A stretch of 64,000 nt of DNA from Haloarcula hispanica ATCC 33960 (GTDB taxonomy: Archaea; Halobacteriota; Halobacteria; Halobacteriales; Haloarculaceae): contig NC_015948.1 of NCBI RefSeq assembly GCF_000223905.1, forward strand, positions 2,294,001-2,358,000, in the 5' to 3' direction. The notes beneath the pieces were generated by a model. The model was not told the DNA's origin. It worked only from the letters and a program-made list of their open reading frames with translations, and did not search any database. Below, one piece after another: positions 44,689 through 53,108 of the stretch (the first letter of the stretch is position 1; every line of letters starts with the position of its first letter). The translations under genes were made by a program, and so were the position numbers.

Positions 44689-45522
44689 TTAGACCGTTTC
44701 CGATGGGTCGGTGACCTCGTCAGCGGCCGGATACACGCCGACCTGGTCGCAGTGGCCCGCCAGCGGGCAGGCGTCGGGGTCGTCCAAACAGGCCGGCTTC
44801 CGGGCGCTACAGTACTCCCGGCCGAACTGGATCATCGCGGTATGTCCGAAGCCGCATTTCTCCCCAGGGACGTCGCGTTCCAGATACTCGCGGACAGTCT
44901 CGTGGTCGGCGTCGGGCGGGGCCAGCCCCATCCGGCGGGCGATGCGGTGGACGTGTGTATCGACGGGGAACACACCGCCGCGACCGCCCGCGAACAGCAG
45001 GACGCAGTCGGCGGTCTTCGGGCCGACGCCGTTCATGTCGAGCAGCGTTGACCGCACCTTCTCGGGGTCGCTGTCGCGGACGAACTCGTCGAAGCCCGCT
45101 TCGCCGCCGTACTCCTCGCAGATACGCTGAGCGAGGGCGATGATGCGCTCGGACTTCTGGTTGTAGAGCCCGGCTGAGGAGATGGTCTCGGCGAGTTCGG
45201 GCTGGTCGGCGTCGGCCAGCGCGCGGGCGAGGTCAGCATCGGTGCCGCCACCGCTCGCAGCCCCGCCGCCGCTCCCGTACCGCGCCATCAATTCGTCGTG
45301 GGCCGGCTGGCTCGCCTTGTCGGAGGTGTTCTGGCTGAGAATCGTCCGGACCAGGCACTCGAAGGCGTCCCGGCCGCCGTAGGTCTTCGTCCAGTACATT
45401 TCGCCGAGGCGGTCCACGATAGCTTCGGCCCGCGTCCCAGCCGTTTCCGGGTCGAACGTGGCTGACTGGCCGCCGCCAGCGGTCCCGCCGCTGATGTTCT
45501 CCGCTGGTTCCTCGTCGCTCAT
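44689..45522 (-). CDS. nth: Endonuclease III-type DNA glycosylase/lyase
   Basis: 277 residues from MSDEEPAEN. The HhH-GPD core is intact: helix-hairpin-helix LLDMNGVGPKTADCVLLFAG with the catalytic Lys, and VDTHVHRIARRMGL with the catalytic Asp. The [4Fe-4S] cysteines are C-x6-C-x6-C-x5-C (YCSARKPACLDDPDACPLAG then HC); bacterial enzymes have x2 in the middle, so there is a 4-residue acidic insert. It removes oxidised pyrimidines and cuts the abasic site. An acidic/glycine loop (GSGGGAASGGGTD) interrupts the N-terminal part. Start 45522 is preferred to 45585. Confidence 0.93.
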   Translation of the reverse strand: MSDEEPAENISGGTAGGGQSATFDPETAGTRAEAIVDRLGEMYWTKTYGGRDAFECLVRTILSQNTSDKASQPAHDELMARYGSGGGAASGGGTDADLARALADADQPELAETISSAGLYNQKSERIIALAQRICEEYGGEAGFDEFVRDSDPEKVRSTLLDMNGVGPKTADCVLLFAGGRGGVFPVDTHVHRIARRMGLAPPDADHETVREYLERDVPGEKCGFGHTAMIQFGREYCSARKPACLDDPDACPLAGHCDQVGVYPAADEVTDPSETV

Positions 45523-45901
45523 ATCCAGTGCCAGGGCCGGCGGACTCAAAACGCCTACCCCGAACCGTTCGCATGACGGCGGCATCGCTTCTTCGCCGTC
45601 GCTATCGTCGTCAATGGTATGATGAACGGGAGTGATTGGCGGCGGGACCTATCCGGGCCGAGCGTCATCACAAAAGTGCTGATACAGACGATGTGAGATG
45701 GGTTCTCGTACTCTCCAGACACCATCCGCTGGGCGGACCGATAGTTCCGGTGTGGTCCACAGCAAAGGACCTGAAATGGGGCGTCCTTGGGGCGAGACGC
45801 CCACGGGACAGACACGAAAAACTCGTGGCGCGCGGCGACGGGCTATGCCCACGGTGGTCGTCGCCGCGAAAGATGGTCGAGACTGACAGGTCAATACCCG
45901 G

Positions 45902-46018
45902 TCACGTCCTGACTCTCACCTCCTGTAGGGCGGCGTTTGCGCGGACGACAGGGACGGCAGTACCCGACTCGCTACGGCGACAGATATCCCGTCTCGATGT
46001 GGCCTGTTCGTCCGGCAT
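45902..46018 (-). pseudogene. 38-codon ORF or decayed Tat-substrate gene behind a DtxR-type box
   Basis: The ORF starts MPDEQATSRRDICRRSESG. MPDEQATSRRD looks like the n-region of a haloarchaeal twin-arginine signal, but no hydrophobic core follows in frame; the +1 frame is more hydrophobic. This suggests the 5' remnant of a frameshifted, deleted exported protein. Alternatively it is a genuine micro-protein. Its promoter closely resembles that of the halocyanin gene: GGCATACA before a TTTAGG/CCTAAA palindrome 7 nt from the ATG, with an AT-rich TATA region at about 46042-46051. Confidence 0.35.
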
Positions 46019-46025
46019 ACAATTG

Positions 46026-46041
46026 TTTAGGCTACCCTAAA
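46026..46041 (-). promoter_or_regulatory. DtxR/IdeR-type palindrome before the 38-codon ORF
   Basis: TTTAGGCTACCCTAAA has perfect 6-nt arms (TTTAGG/CCTAAA), matching the half-sites of DtxR-family metal-regulator boxes (TTAGG...CCTAA). It lies between the TATA-like stretch and the ATG at 46018, where a bound repressor would block initiation. Confidence 0.5.
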
Positions 46042-46089
46042 ATACAAAAAGCCATCGGTTTCTAGGCGGGCCAAAAAGTAGAGCGTCGA

Positions 46090-48558
46090 TTACTCCTCGA
46101 CGATGACGGTGCCAACCATCCCCGCGGCTTCGTGCGGAATACAGACGTAGCCGTGCTCGCCAGCCGTCTCGAACGTGTGAACGTAACTCTGGCCGGACTG
46201 CACTGCCCCTTCCCCGTTCTCCCATCCCTTGCGTGCGGCCGACTCGCTCTCGAATCCGCCGGAGGCCCAGTAGGTCGCGTCCGACGGGATTTCGTCCGCC
46301 ACAGCGGTGACCGAGTGCGGTTCGCCGCCGACGTGTTCCCAGGCGACTTTATCGCCGACGCTGACAGTGAGTTCTTCCGGCGCATACGCCACTGCTTCCA
46401 TGTCGACGACGTGGTCGGCGTCGTCGGGAACGCCCTCAACGACGTTCGGGCCGCCGGACAGCGACGTCTCAGTCTCTTCGGACTCCTCGCTACCGTGGCC
46501 TCCGGACCCGCTCGGGGCGCTGTCGACAGCGCCGACGACAGCGAACTGCGCGGTTCGCGTCGCATCTGCAAGCACTGTCGGGTCCCCGTCGCCGTTCGTA
46601 AGCCCTTGCGAGTAGTCGCTCAACGCAGCCTCGAAGTTCTCGTAGGCGTCGTGGTCCGCTTCCTCCAGCATCTCGTGAACCCGTGCTTCCTCGAACGTCG
46701 CGAAGACGTCCTGCACGATGGCCGTCGCGGCCTCACCGTTGCCGCCGGCGCTCCCGGCGATGGCGTACGCCGCCGCGATGGCCTCGTCGTTGAACGCTGT
46801 CGCCGCGCTGGTGACATCCCCACCGTCCTGAGCGGCGGCACGAACGTCGGAAAGCGTCGATTCGAAGCTCTCGTAGATTTCCCCGTCGGCTTCTTCCAGC
46901 GCCTCGTGGAAGCCCGCCGCGCCGCTCTCGAAGTGGGCGAAGGTATCCTGGATGACGGTCGCCGCGCGGTCGGTTTCCGACAGCGCCGCGAGGCCGGCCG
47001 CGTCGAAGGCCCGCCCGATCATGTAGTCCGCCTCCGCTCCGCTGGCGACAGCCGTCGACAGGGCCGCTTCGAAGTCAAGCAAGGCCTGCTGGACCCCGTC
47101 GTGATGGGTCGCCACGGCTTCGCTGTCGTCGTTCTCGTAGGCCGACTGGAGTGCCACGAGGTGTTCCTCTTCGAAGCGATGGTAGAGGTCCTCGCTCTCG
47201 TGCTCCATCGTCTCGTGGAAGCCGAGTTCGTTCTCCTCGAAGCGGGCGAACACGTCTGAGACGATAGTCGCCGCGCTGTCGGCGTCGCCGAGGCGATACA
47301 GTTCGCGAGCGTCCGCAATGCGCGCACGGAAGAAGGCGGACTCCAGCGCCGCCCGGGCGTCCTCGCCGCCGACCAGCGCTTCGATACCAGTCACGAGGTT
47401 CGTATCGACCGTTTCGACGGCGCTGTCGATGCCGTCCGCGCTCCCGTTCTCGATGGCACTGGAAAGGTCCTCCAGTCCGCCCTCGAAGGCTTCGTAGGCC
47501 TCGCCATCGGCCTCCTCCAGCGCGTCGTGCGCGTTCGCTCCCTCGAAGTGAGCGAAGACGTTCTCGACGGCCGTCGACGCTGCATCGGCCGCGTCGTTGG
47601 CGGCGAGCCAGTCCGCATCGGCAATCCGGGCACGGTAGCTGCTCAGCGTGACCGTGTGCGCGTACGCCTGCCCGGGACCGCCGGCGGACGCGAGTGCGGC
47701 CGCGTCCCAGCCGCGGGCCTGCATCGTCGCGAGGTGACCTGCACCAGCGACCGCCTCTTGCTGGACCAGCGCATACGCACCTGTGACAGTCGCATCGAGC
47801 GCGGCGCGGGCCTGTTCGGTGACACCGCTCGCGTCTTCACTGCCCGCGGCGGAACCGATGCCAGCCAGTGCGTTCTCGAAGGCTTCGTAGGACTCCGCGT
47901 CCGCAGTCTCTATTTTGCTGTACACCAGCGCATCCTCGAACGCGGTCATCGTCTCCTCCGCGATGGTAGCGGCCGCTTCGAAAGCGCCCAGCGTCCCGGC
48001 CATGGCGGCATTGCTCGCCCGACTACCCAGCACGAGCAGGTCCAGCACTCTGGTGGCCTGCTGTCCGGCAGCGGCCTGCTGCGCTGTCTGGAGGTGGCCC
48101 GACGCTTTGTCTGCGGCCGAGGCGGCTCCGGACACGTCGCCCTCGGACAGCGACGACTGGACGGACCCGAGCGCGTCCTCGAACCCCTCGTATGCCGACT
48201 CGGACGTGGCTTCTAGCTGTTCGTGGGCTCCGTACTCGCCCGACGCCCCCTCGAAGCGGGCGAAAACGCTCTGGGCGACAGTCGCCCCGGCACCGGGTGC
48301 GCCGGCCCGGCCCAGCGCGACGGCGTCGTACAGCCGCGCCCGGTAGACGTTCCACTCAGTCGCGACAGCGGTCATCGGCCCGACCGAGACGCCGCTTTCG
48401 TCCCCCTCGTCGGTTTCCGCACCCGTTACCTGTTCTGTCGCTGCTTCGGTATCAGCTGACGCCGTGTTCGGTTCGGACGACCCCTGGCTTGGACAGCCAG
48501 CAAGGAGTCCCGTCGCAGCGATCCCCACCGTCTTCAGCAAGTCGCGTCTCTGTGGCAT
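46090..48558 (-). CDS. Tat lipoprotein with six His/Glu-rich repeats and C-terminal halocyanin domain (DUF5059 type)
   Basis: 822 residues. The N-terminus is a Tat lipoprotein signal (QRRDLLKTVGIAATGLLAGC). The next about 650 residues contain six related helical units, each with VF[AT]xFE followed by H-E-x-[LM]-E and [YA]Y[EH]xFE (for example FAHFESGAAGFHEALEEADG). The last about 100 residues are a blue-copper halocyanin domain with ligands in GGEPHSVTAV and YVCIPHEAAGM (His, Cys, His, Met). It should sit on the outer face of the membrane and move electrons or metals. Two DtxR-type boxes upstream suggest iron or manganese control. Confidence 0.85.
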   Translation of the reverse strand: MPQRRDLLKTVGIAATGLLAGCPSQGSSEPNTASADTEAATEQVTGAETDEGDESGVSVGPMTAVATEWNVYRARLYDAVALGRAGAPGAGATVAQSVFARFEGASGEYGAHEQLEATSESAYEGFEDALGSVQSSLSEGDVSGAASAADKASGHLQTAQQAAAGQQATRVLDLLVLGSRASNAAMAGTLGAFEAAATIAEETMTAFEDALVYSKIETADAESYEAFENALAGIGSAAGSEDASGVTEQARAALDATVTGAYALVQQEAVAGAGHLATMQARGWDAAALASAGGPGQAYAHTVTLSSYRARIADADWLAANDAADAASTAVENVFAHFEGANAHDALEEADGEAYEAFEGGLEDLSSAIENGSADGIDSAVETVDTNLVTGIEALVGGEDARAALESAFFRARIADARELYRLGDADSAATIVSDVFARFEENELGFHETMEHESEDLYHRFEEEHLVALQSAYENDDSEAVATHHDGVQQALLDFEAALSTAVASGAEADYMIGRAFDAAGLAALSETDRAATVIQDTFAHFESGAAGFHEALEEADGEIYESFESTLSDVRAAAQDGGDVTSAATAFNDEAIAAAYAIAGSAGGNGEAATAIVQDVFATFEEARVHEMLEEADHDAYENFEAALSDYSQGLTNGDGDPTVLADATRTAQFAVVGAVDSAPSGSGGHGSEESEETETSLSGGPNVVEGVPDDADHVVDMEAVAYAPEELTVSVGDKVAWEHVGGEPHSVTAVADEIPSDATYWASGGFESESAARKGWENGEGAVQSGQSYVHTFETAGEHGYVCIPHEAAGMVGTVIVEE

Positions 48559-48566
48559 ACAGTCGA

Positions 48567-48580
48567 TTAGGCAGGCCTAA
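48567..48580 (-). promoter_or_regulatory. DtxR-type operator of the halocyanin-repeat gene, proximal box
   Basis: TTAGGCAGGCCTAA is a perfect palindrome apart from the central AG. It is 8 nt upstream of the ATG at 48558, overlapping the expected transcription start. DtxR/IdeR-family repressors recognise TTAGG...CCTAA half-sites. Confidence 0.6.
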
Positions 48581-48603
48581 AAGACTTAACAGCACCGGTT
48601 TTT

Positions 48604-48617
48604 CGGCGAGCCTAAAT
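48604..48617 (-). promoter_or_regulatory. DtxR-type operator, distal box
   Basis: TTCGGCGAGCCTAA matches the pattern TTAGGC-NN-GCCTAA with one mismatch and lies 37 nt centre-to-centre from the proximal box, upstream of the likely TATA region. Confidence 0.45.
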
Positions 48618-48634
48618 CCCTTCGTGGTTACACA

Positions 48635-49414
48635 TCATCTCAGTGATACGGAAACTGTGTCGCCGGTACTGACACCGAACGCTTCGTCGCCGCGGCCGCG
48701 GTTGACGGCGAGTTCGACGTTCCCATGGCTGCCAACAGTGACGAGTCGCTGGCCCTGGTCGACGGCGGCGTAGGCCCGTCGGACTGGTGCCTCAACGCCG
48801 TCGACCGAGACCACCCCGCCGAACCGCTCCGCAAGTACCGCACCGGGTATGTTCGTCACGGCGTTCCCGAAGTCATCGACGACGAGTACCTCGCCGGTCG
48901 CTCCGTCACCTTCGACTGCGGCTGCCGGGAACCGAAGGTCGACGTAGTCGTCGGTCGGCTCGATTTCGGGCCGTGTTTCAATGGTATCGACGCCGGTGTC
49001 GTGGACGGCCGCCGCGGCGGGCGCAAACACGTCCCGCCCGTGGAACGTCGTACTCGCCGGGTCGTCGTAGGCCCAGGTGAACACCTCGAACGCGTCCGGG
49101 GCGTCGTTCTCGGTTTCAGCCAGTTCGCGGGCGACTGGCAGGAGGACGCCGTTGTCAGGCCCCACGAGCGCGTGGTCGCCCGCACGGACGACGATGGCGT
49201 CTCTGTCGGTTCCGACGCCCGGGTCGACGACGACACAGTGGACTGCCGGCGGAAAGTACGGGAGCGTCTGCGTGAGCCAGAACGCCGCTGCCCGCACGTC
49301 CTGCCGTGGGAAATCGTGAGCGATATCCGCGATACGCGCGTCCGTCGCCCGACAGATGACGCCCTTCATCGCCGCCGGATACGGTGATCCGAAATCAGAG
49401 CTGAGCGTAATCAT
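48635..49414 (-). CDS. S-adenosyl-L-methionine hydrolase (DUF62/SAM hydroxide adenosyltransferase)
   Basis: 259 residues. The family start MITLSSDFGSPYPAAMKGV, the VVVDPGVGTDRD block, GPDNGVLLP and FHGRDVFAPAAA are all present. Members hydrolyse SAM to adenosine and methionine using an activated water (Asp/Arg/His triad), unlike the fluorinase and chlorinase relatives. The C-terminal beta domain includes VDDFGNAVTNIP. The ATG shares one base with the nadM stop, so it is coupled to nadM. Confidence 0.92.
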   Translation of the reverse strand: MITLSSDFGSPYPAAMKGVICRATDARIADIAHDFPRQDVRAAAFWLTQTLPYFPPAVHCVVVDPGVGTDRDAIVVRAGDHALVGPDNGVLLPVARELAETENDAPDAFEVFTWAYDDPASTTFHGRDVFAPAAAAVHDTGVDTIETRPEIEPTDDYVDLRFPAAAVEGDGATGEVLVVDDFGNAVTNIPGAVLAERFGGVVSVDGVEAPVRRAYAAVDQGQRLVTVGSHGNVELAVNRGRGDEAFGVSTGDTVSVSLR

Positions 49415-49980
49415 CAGTCGTCGAGGTCATCGATGGATTCGGTGACGGACTCGCCGCTGGCGGTGTATCGTTCGAGCGAGTCACTGTCTGAGACGTGCTG
49501 GAGTCGCTTGATGCCGTGGATCTCCTCGATGACTTCCACAACAGATGCCGGGACCCGGTCACGCCAGGACTCGTCGTCGATCATCCGCTGGCGGATCTCG
49601 CTGCCCTCCAGTCGGTCGCGGTCGAACATCGGCGACTGGCGGACCTCGATACCGGCCTCCTCGAACAAGCGGACGACAAGCGGATTGTTCGAGTACGCCA
49701 CGTCGAAGTCCGGGCACATACTCTCGACGTGGCTCACCCAGACGGCGTTGCGGTTGATGTCCTCAAGGGGGACGACATAAGTCGTCAGGTCGTACTCCGC
49801 GACGGCCTTCGTAATCATCATGATTCGCTCGCCGGCCGTGAAGGGGTCGTGAGTGGTGTGTGAATCGTCGGCGCTTCCGATGCCCAGGACGAGTTCGTCC
49901 ACCTCATCGGCGATACGTTCGACCATCGAGTGATGGCCGTTGTGGTAGGGCTGGAAGCGACCGATGTAGAACCCACGCAT
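49414..49980 (-). CDS. nadM: Nicotinamide-nucleotide adenylyltransferase, archaeal type
   Basis: 188 residues from MRGFYIGRFQPYHNGHH. The nucleotidyltransferase motif H-x-G-H is in PYHNGHH; the second motif is SEIRQRMIDDESWR (ISSTxIR equivalent). It joins NMN and ATP to NAD. The start is fixed by this N-terminal motif; the frame extends upstream to 50088 without homology. A TATA-like GTTTATC (plus GATAAAC at 50004-50010) is 27 nt upstream, so the mRNA is probably leaderless. Divergent from lonB. Confidence 0.93.
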   Translation of the reverse strand: MRGFYIGRFQPYHNGHHSMVERIADEVDELVLGIGSADDSHTTHDPFTAGERIMMITKAVAEYDLTTYVVPLEDINRNAVWVSHVESMCPDFDVAYSNNPLVVRLFEEAGIEVRQSPMFDRDRLEGSEIRQRMIDDESWRDRVPASVVEVIEEIHGIKRLQHVSDSDSLERYTASGESVTESIDDLDD

Positions 49981-50150
49981 ATTCCCCAGTGGGTGTGGTG
50001 GTTTGATAAACCCGACGACGCGGTACCGCCGGAATACAAGCACACCCAATTCGGGCGCTGTACTGCGGTTTCCGGGGTGTTGCAACAACCGACACGGGGA
50101 GAAAGTATATCAGTCGACAGGCCTTCCGTGAGTATGTTAGCAACGTTTGT

Positions 50151-52280
50151 ATGAGCGACAACACCGACACCGACGCGACTCCCGACCCTGACCGGGAGGC
50201 ATCCGACGCTGGGGAGGAAGAGGCGTCGACCAACGGGGCCAAACAGGACCCCGACGAACCCGCCTCTGAGCCCTCGGCCGACGAGCCATCCGACCCGTCC
50301 GAGGAGCGATGGGGCGGCGAGGGAGAAACGTCCGAAACGACACTCGGAAGCGATGTCCAAGTTGACGGCGAGTCCGAACTGGACGGAGACGAGGAGAATC
50401 TCCTCGGCGGTCTCGAAATCGAGTCGACCGCCGACATCGAAGTGCCAGACCGACTCGTCGACCAGGTCATCGGGCAGGACCACGCCCGTGACGTGATCAA
50501 GAAGGCGGCCAAACAGCGCCGCCACGTCATGATGATCGGCTCCCCCGGGACGGGGAAGTCGATGCTGGCGAAAGCGATGTCCCAACTGCTTCCGCGGGAG
50601 GAGCTGCAGGACGTTCTCGTCTATCACAATCCCGACGACGGCAACGAGCCGAAAGTTCGCACCGTCCCCGGCGGCAAAGGGGAACAGATCGTCGAGGCCC
50701 ACAAGGAGGAGGCCCGCAAGCGAAACCAGATGCGGACCTTCCTCATGTGGATCATCATCGCCATCGTCATCGGCTACGCCCTCATCCTCGTCCAGCAAGT
50801 CCTGCTGGGGATTCTCGCGGCCGGTGTCATCTATCTCGCGTTCCGCTACGGTTCGCGCGGTAGCGACGCGATGATCCCGAACCTGCTGGTCAACAACGCC
50901 AACCAGAAGACTGCGCCGTTCGAGGACGCGACGGGCGCTCACGCCGGCGCACTGCTGGGCGACGTTCGCCACGACCCGTTCCAGTCAGGCGGGATGGAGA
51001 CGCCGAGCCACGACCGCGTCGAACCCGGTGCCATCCACCAGGCCAACAAGGGCGTGCTGTTCGTCGACGAGATCAACACGCTCGACATCCGCAGCCAGCA
51101 GAAGCTGATGACGGCCATCCAGGAGGGCGAGTTCTCCATCACAGGCCAGTCCGAGCGCTCCTCGGGCGCGATGGTCCAGACCGAGCCCGTTCCCTGTGAC
51201 TTCATCATGATCGCGGCGGGGAACCTCGACGCGATGGAGAACATGCACCCCGCGCTGCGCTCCCGTATCAAGGGGTATGGGTACGAGGTGTACATGGACG
51301 ACACCATCGAGGACGACCCCGAGATGCGACGGAAGTACGCCCGGTTCATCGCCCAGGAGGTCGAGAACGACGGGCGGCTCCCGCACTTCACCGAGGAGGC
51401 CGTCCAGGAACTCATCCTGGAGGCCCGGCGTCGCGCCGGCCGCAAAGGCCACCTCAGCCTGAAGTTCCGTGACCTCGGTGGGCTGGTCCGCGTCGCCGGC
51501 GACATCGCCCGCGCCGAGGACCGCGACCGCACCGAGCGAGCGGACGTGCTACAGGCCAAACGCCGCTCCCGGTCCATCGAGCAACAGCTCGCGGACAACT
51601 ACATCGAGCGCCGCAAGGACTACGAGCTCACCGTCAACCAGGGCGACGTGGTCGGCCGCGTCAACGGGCTCGCCGTCATGGGCGAGGACAGCGGTATCGT
51701 CCTCCCTGTCATGGCCGAGGTCAGCCCATCACAGGGTCCCGGTCAGGTCATCGCCACCGGACAGCTCAAGGAGATGGCCGAGGAAGCCGTACAGAACGTC
51801 TCGGCGATTATCAAGAAGTTCTCCGACGAGGACATCTCCGAGAAGGACGTCCACATCCAGTTCGTTCAGGCCGGTGAGGGCGGCGTCGACGGCGACTCCG
51901 CCTCTATCACCGTCGCCACCGCGGTTATCTCCGCGATAGAAAACGTTCCGATCAAGCAAAACCTCGCCATGACCGGCTCACTGTCGGTCCGGGGCGACGT
52001 GCTCCCGGTCGGCGGCGTCACGCACAAGATCGAGGCGGCCGCCAAGTCCGGCCTCGATACGGTCATCATCCCCGAGGCGAACACGCAGGACGTGATGATC
52101 GAGGACGAGTACGAGGACATGATCGAGATCATCCCCGTCTCGCACATCTCTGAAGTCCTCGAAGTCGCCCTCGCCGGCGAAGCCGAGAAGGACTCGCTGG
52201 TCGACCGCCTCAAGTCCATCACGGGCAAGGCGCTCGATCACGAGGTCGGCCGGCAGAGCGGCAGCCCAAGTCCCCAATAG
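50151..52280 (+). CDS. lonB: Membrane-bound ATP-dependent protease LonB
   Basis: 709 residues. An acidic, disordered N-terminal 100 residues precede the AAA+ domain: Walker A GSPGTGKS, a membrane insertion of two helices (MWIIIAIVIGYALILVQQVL and LLGILAAGVIYLAFRYG) typical of archaeal LonB, and Walker B LFVDEIN. The C-terminal Ser-Lys protease has Ser583 (VDGDSASITVA) and Lys626 (THKIEAAAKSG). It is the essential quality-control and regulatory protease in Haloferax, where it controls carotenoid synthesis. A TATA-like AAAGTATATC lies about 45 nt upstream, giving a leader of about 15-20 nt. Confidence 0.96.
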   Translation: MSDNTDTDATPDPDREASDAGEEEASTNGAKQDPDEPASEPSADEPSDPSEERWGGEGETSETTLGSDVQVDGESELDGDEENLLGGLEIESTADIEVPDRLVDQVIGQDHARDVIKKAAKQRRHVMMIGSPGTGKSMLAKAMSQLLPREELQDVLVYHNPDDGNEPKVRTVPGGKGEQIVEAHKEEARKRNQMRTFLMWIIIAIVIGYALILVQQVLLGILAAGVIYLAFRYGSRGSDAMIPNLLVNNANQKTAPFEDATGAHAGALLGDVRHDPFQSGGMETPSHDRVEPGAIHQANKGVLFVDEINTLDIRSQQKLMTAIQEGEFSITGQSERSSGAMVQTEPVPCDFIMIAAGNLDAMENMHPALRSRIKGYGYEVYMDDTIEDDPEMRRKYARFIAQEVENDGRLPHFTEEAVQELILEARRRAGRKGHLSLKFRDLGGLVRVAGDIARAEDRDRTERADVLQAKRRSRSIEQQLADNYIERRKDYELTVNQGDVVGRVNGLAVMGEDSGIVLPVMAEVSPSQGPGQVIATGQLKEMAEEAVQNVSAIIKKFSDEDISEKDVHIQFVQAGEGGVDGDSASITVATAVISAIENVPIKQNLAMTGSLSVRGDVLPVGGVTHKIEAAAKSGLDTVIIPEANTQDVMIEDEYEDMIEIIPVSHISEVLEVALAGEAEKDSLVDRLKSITGKALDHEVGRQSGSPSPQ

Positions 52281-53108
52281 ATGCCCGAGTGGGCCGCGTT
52301 CGTCGGCCTGACGGGGTTTCTTTTAACCGCGCTTCTCGGTCTCGCACGGCTCTCGCAGGGAGCCGTACGGTCCGACGGCGGTGTCTCGTCGACAGTCGAC
52401 GGTACTTCGATGGCCACCGAACCCCAGGACCCGACTCTCCCACGCTTCGAGACACAACGGGCGGCGGCCCAGCGACGGCAGATGCAGGATACGCTCGCCC
52501 CAAGTGACCTCTCGACAGGGGCCTTACTTGCCAACGTCGCGTTCACGCAGGGGCTGTTCGGCGTGTTGCTGGTCGCTGGCGCGTTCTACTTCGAAATCCC
52601 GGCCAGTGCGTTCGGTATTACTGCGGACGCTCTCTCGACTGGACTGCCGGCGATAGCCGTCGGCATCGGCGCTGGCGTCGGGTTCTGGCTGGGCAACGAA
52701 CTCGCCGCGGCGCTGGCCGACGGCTTCGGCGTCGCCTTCGACGAGTCGCTGCGGGAACTGCTCGCCCCGGACTCGGCCGGCGGCTGGGTCGTCCTGCTGG
52801 GCGGTGTCCTGCCGGTCATCGCCATCGTCGAGGAACTCCTCTTCCGGGCGGCGGCTATCGGCGTTCCCGTAGCCGGCCTCGACGCGCCGGCGTGGGCGAT
52901 GGCCATCGTCGCCTCCGTCGCCTTCGCGCTGGGCCACGGTGCACAGGGTCGGATGGGCATCGTCGTCACCGGCACGCTGGGGCTGGCGCTCGCGGGCCTG
53001 TTCATCGCGACAAACAGCCTGCTCGCCGTCGTCGTCGCCCACTACCTCGTCAACGCCCTCGAACTGATCGTCCACGAGGGGCTGGGCGTCGACCGGCTCT
53101 GGGCCTAG
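52281..53108 (+). CDS. CPBP-family intramembrane metalloprotease
   Basis: 275 residues with about seven hydrophobic segments. The CPBP/Abi motifs are present: E-E-x-x-x-R as VEELLFRAAA (Glu184, Glu185), F-x-x-x-H as FALGHGAQG (His about 219) and H-x-x-x-N as HYLVNALEL. Relatives include the prenyl-CAAX protease Rce1 and bacteriocin-immunity proteins. It starts at the base after the lonB stop, so both membrane proteases are made from one transcript. Confidence 0.9.
   Translation: MPEWAAFVGLTGFLLTALLGLARLSQGAVRSDGGVSSTVDGTSMATEPQDPTLPRFETQRAAAQRRQMQDTLAPSDLSTGALLANVAFTQGLFGVLLVAGAFYFEIPASAFGITADALSTGLPAIAVGIGAGVGFWLGNELAAALADGFGVAFDESLRELLAPDSAGGWVVLLGGVLPVIAIVEELLFRAAAIGVPVAGLDAPAWAMAIVASVAFALGHGAQGRMGIVVTGTLGLALAGLFIATNSLLAVVVAHYLVNALELIVHEGLGVDRLWA

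Larger units (their letters stand above)
45523..46089. other. 567-nt gap without an assigned full-length gene
   Basis: Upstream of nth. Longer ORFs here (for example 45649-45894 minus, 45636-46040 plus) lack protein character and haloarchaeal acidity. The only structured part is the right end: a DtxR-type palindrome with a TATA-like stretch and a 38-codon minus-strand ORF, described separately. Confidence 0.5.

Noticed and set aside
45636-46040. 134-codon plus-strand ORF and 81-codon minus-strand ORF in the 45.5-46.1 kb gap
   Set aside because: Composition is Arg/Ser/Pro-rich without the acidity of real genes here, and no motif is seen; probably chance ORFs in G+C-rich DNA.
50133-50153. TATG-YTRGCAACGKTT-like motif before lonB, also found near 33319 before ohyA
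   Set aside because: Only two short, partly degenerate matches with different distances to the start codons; could be chance.
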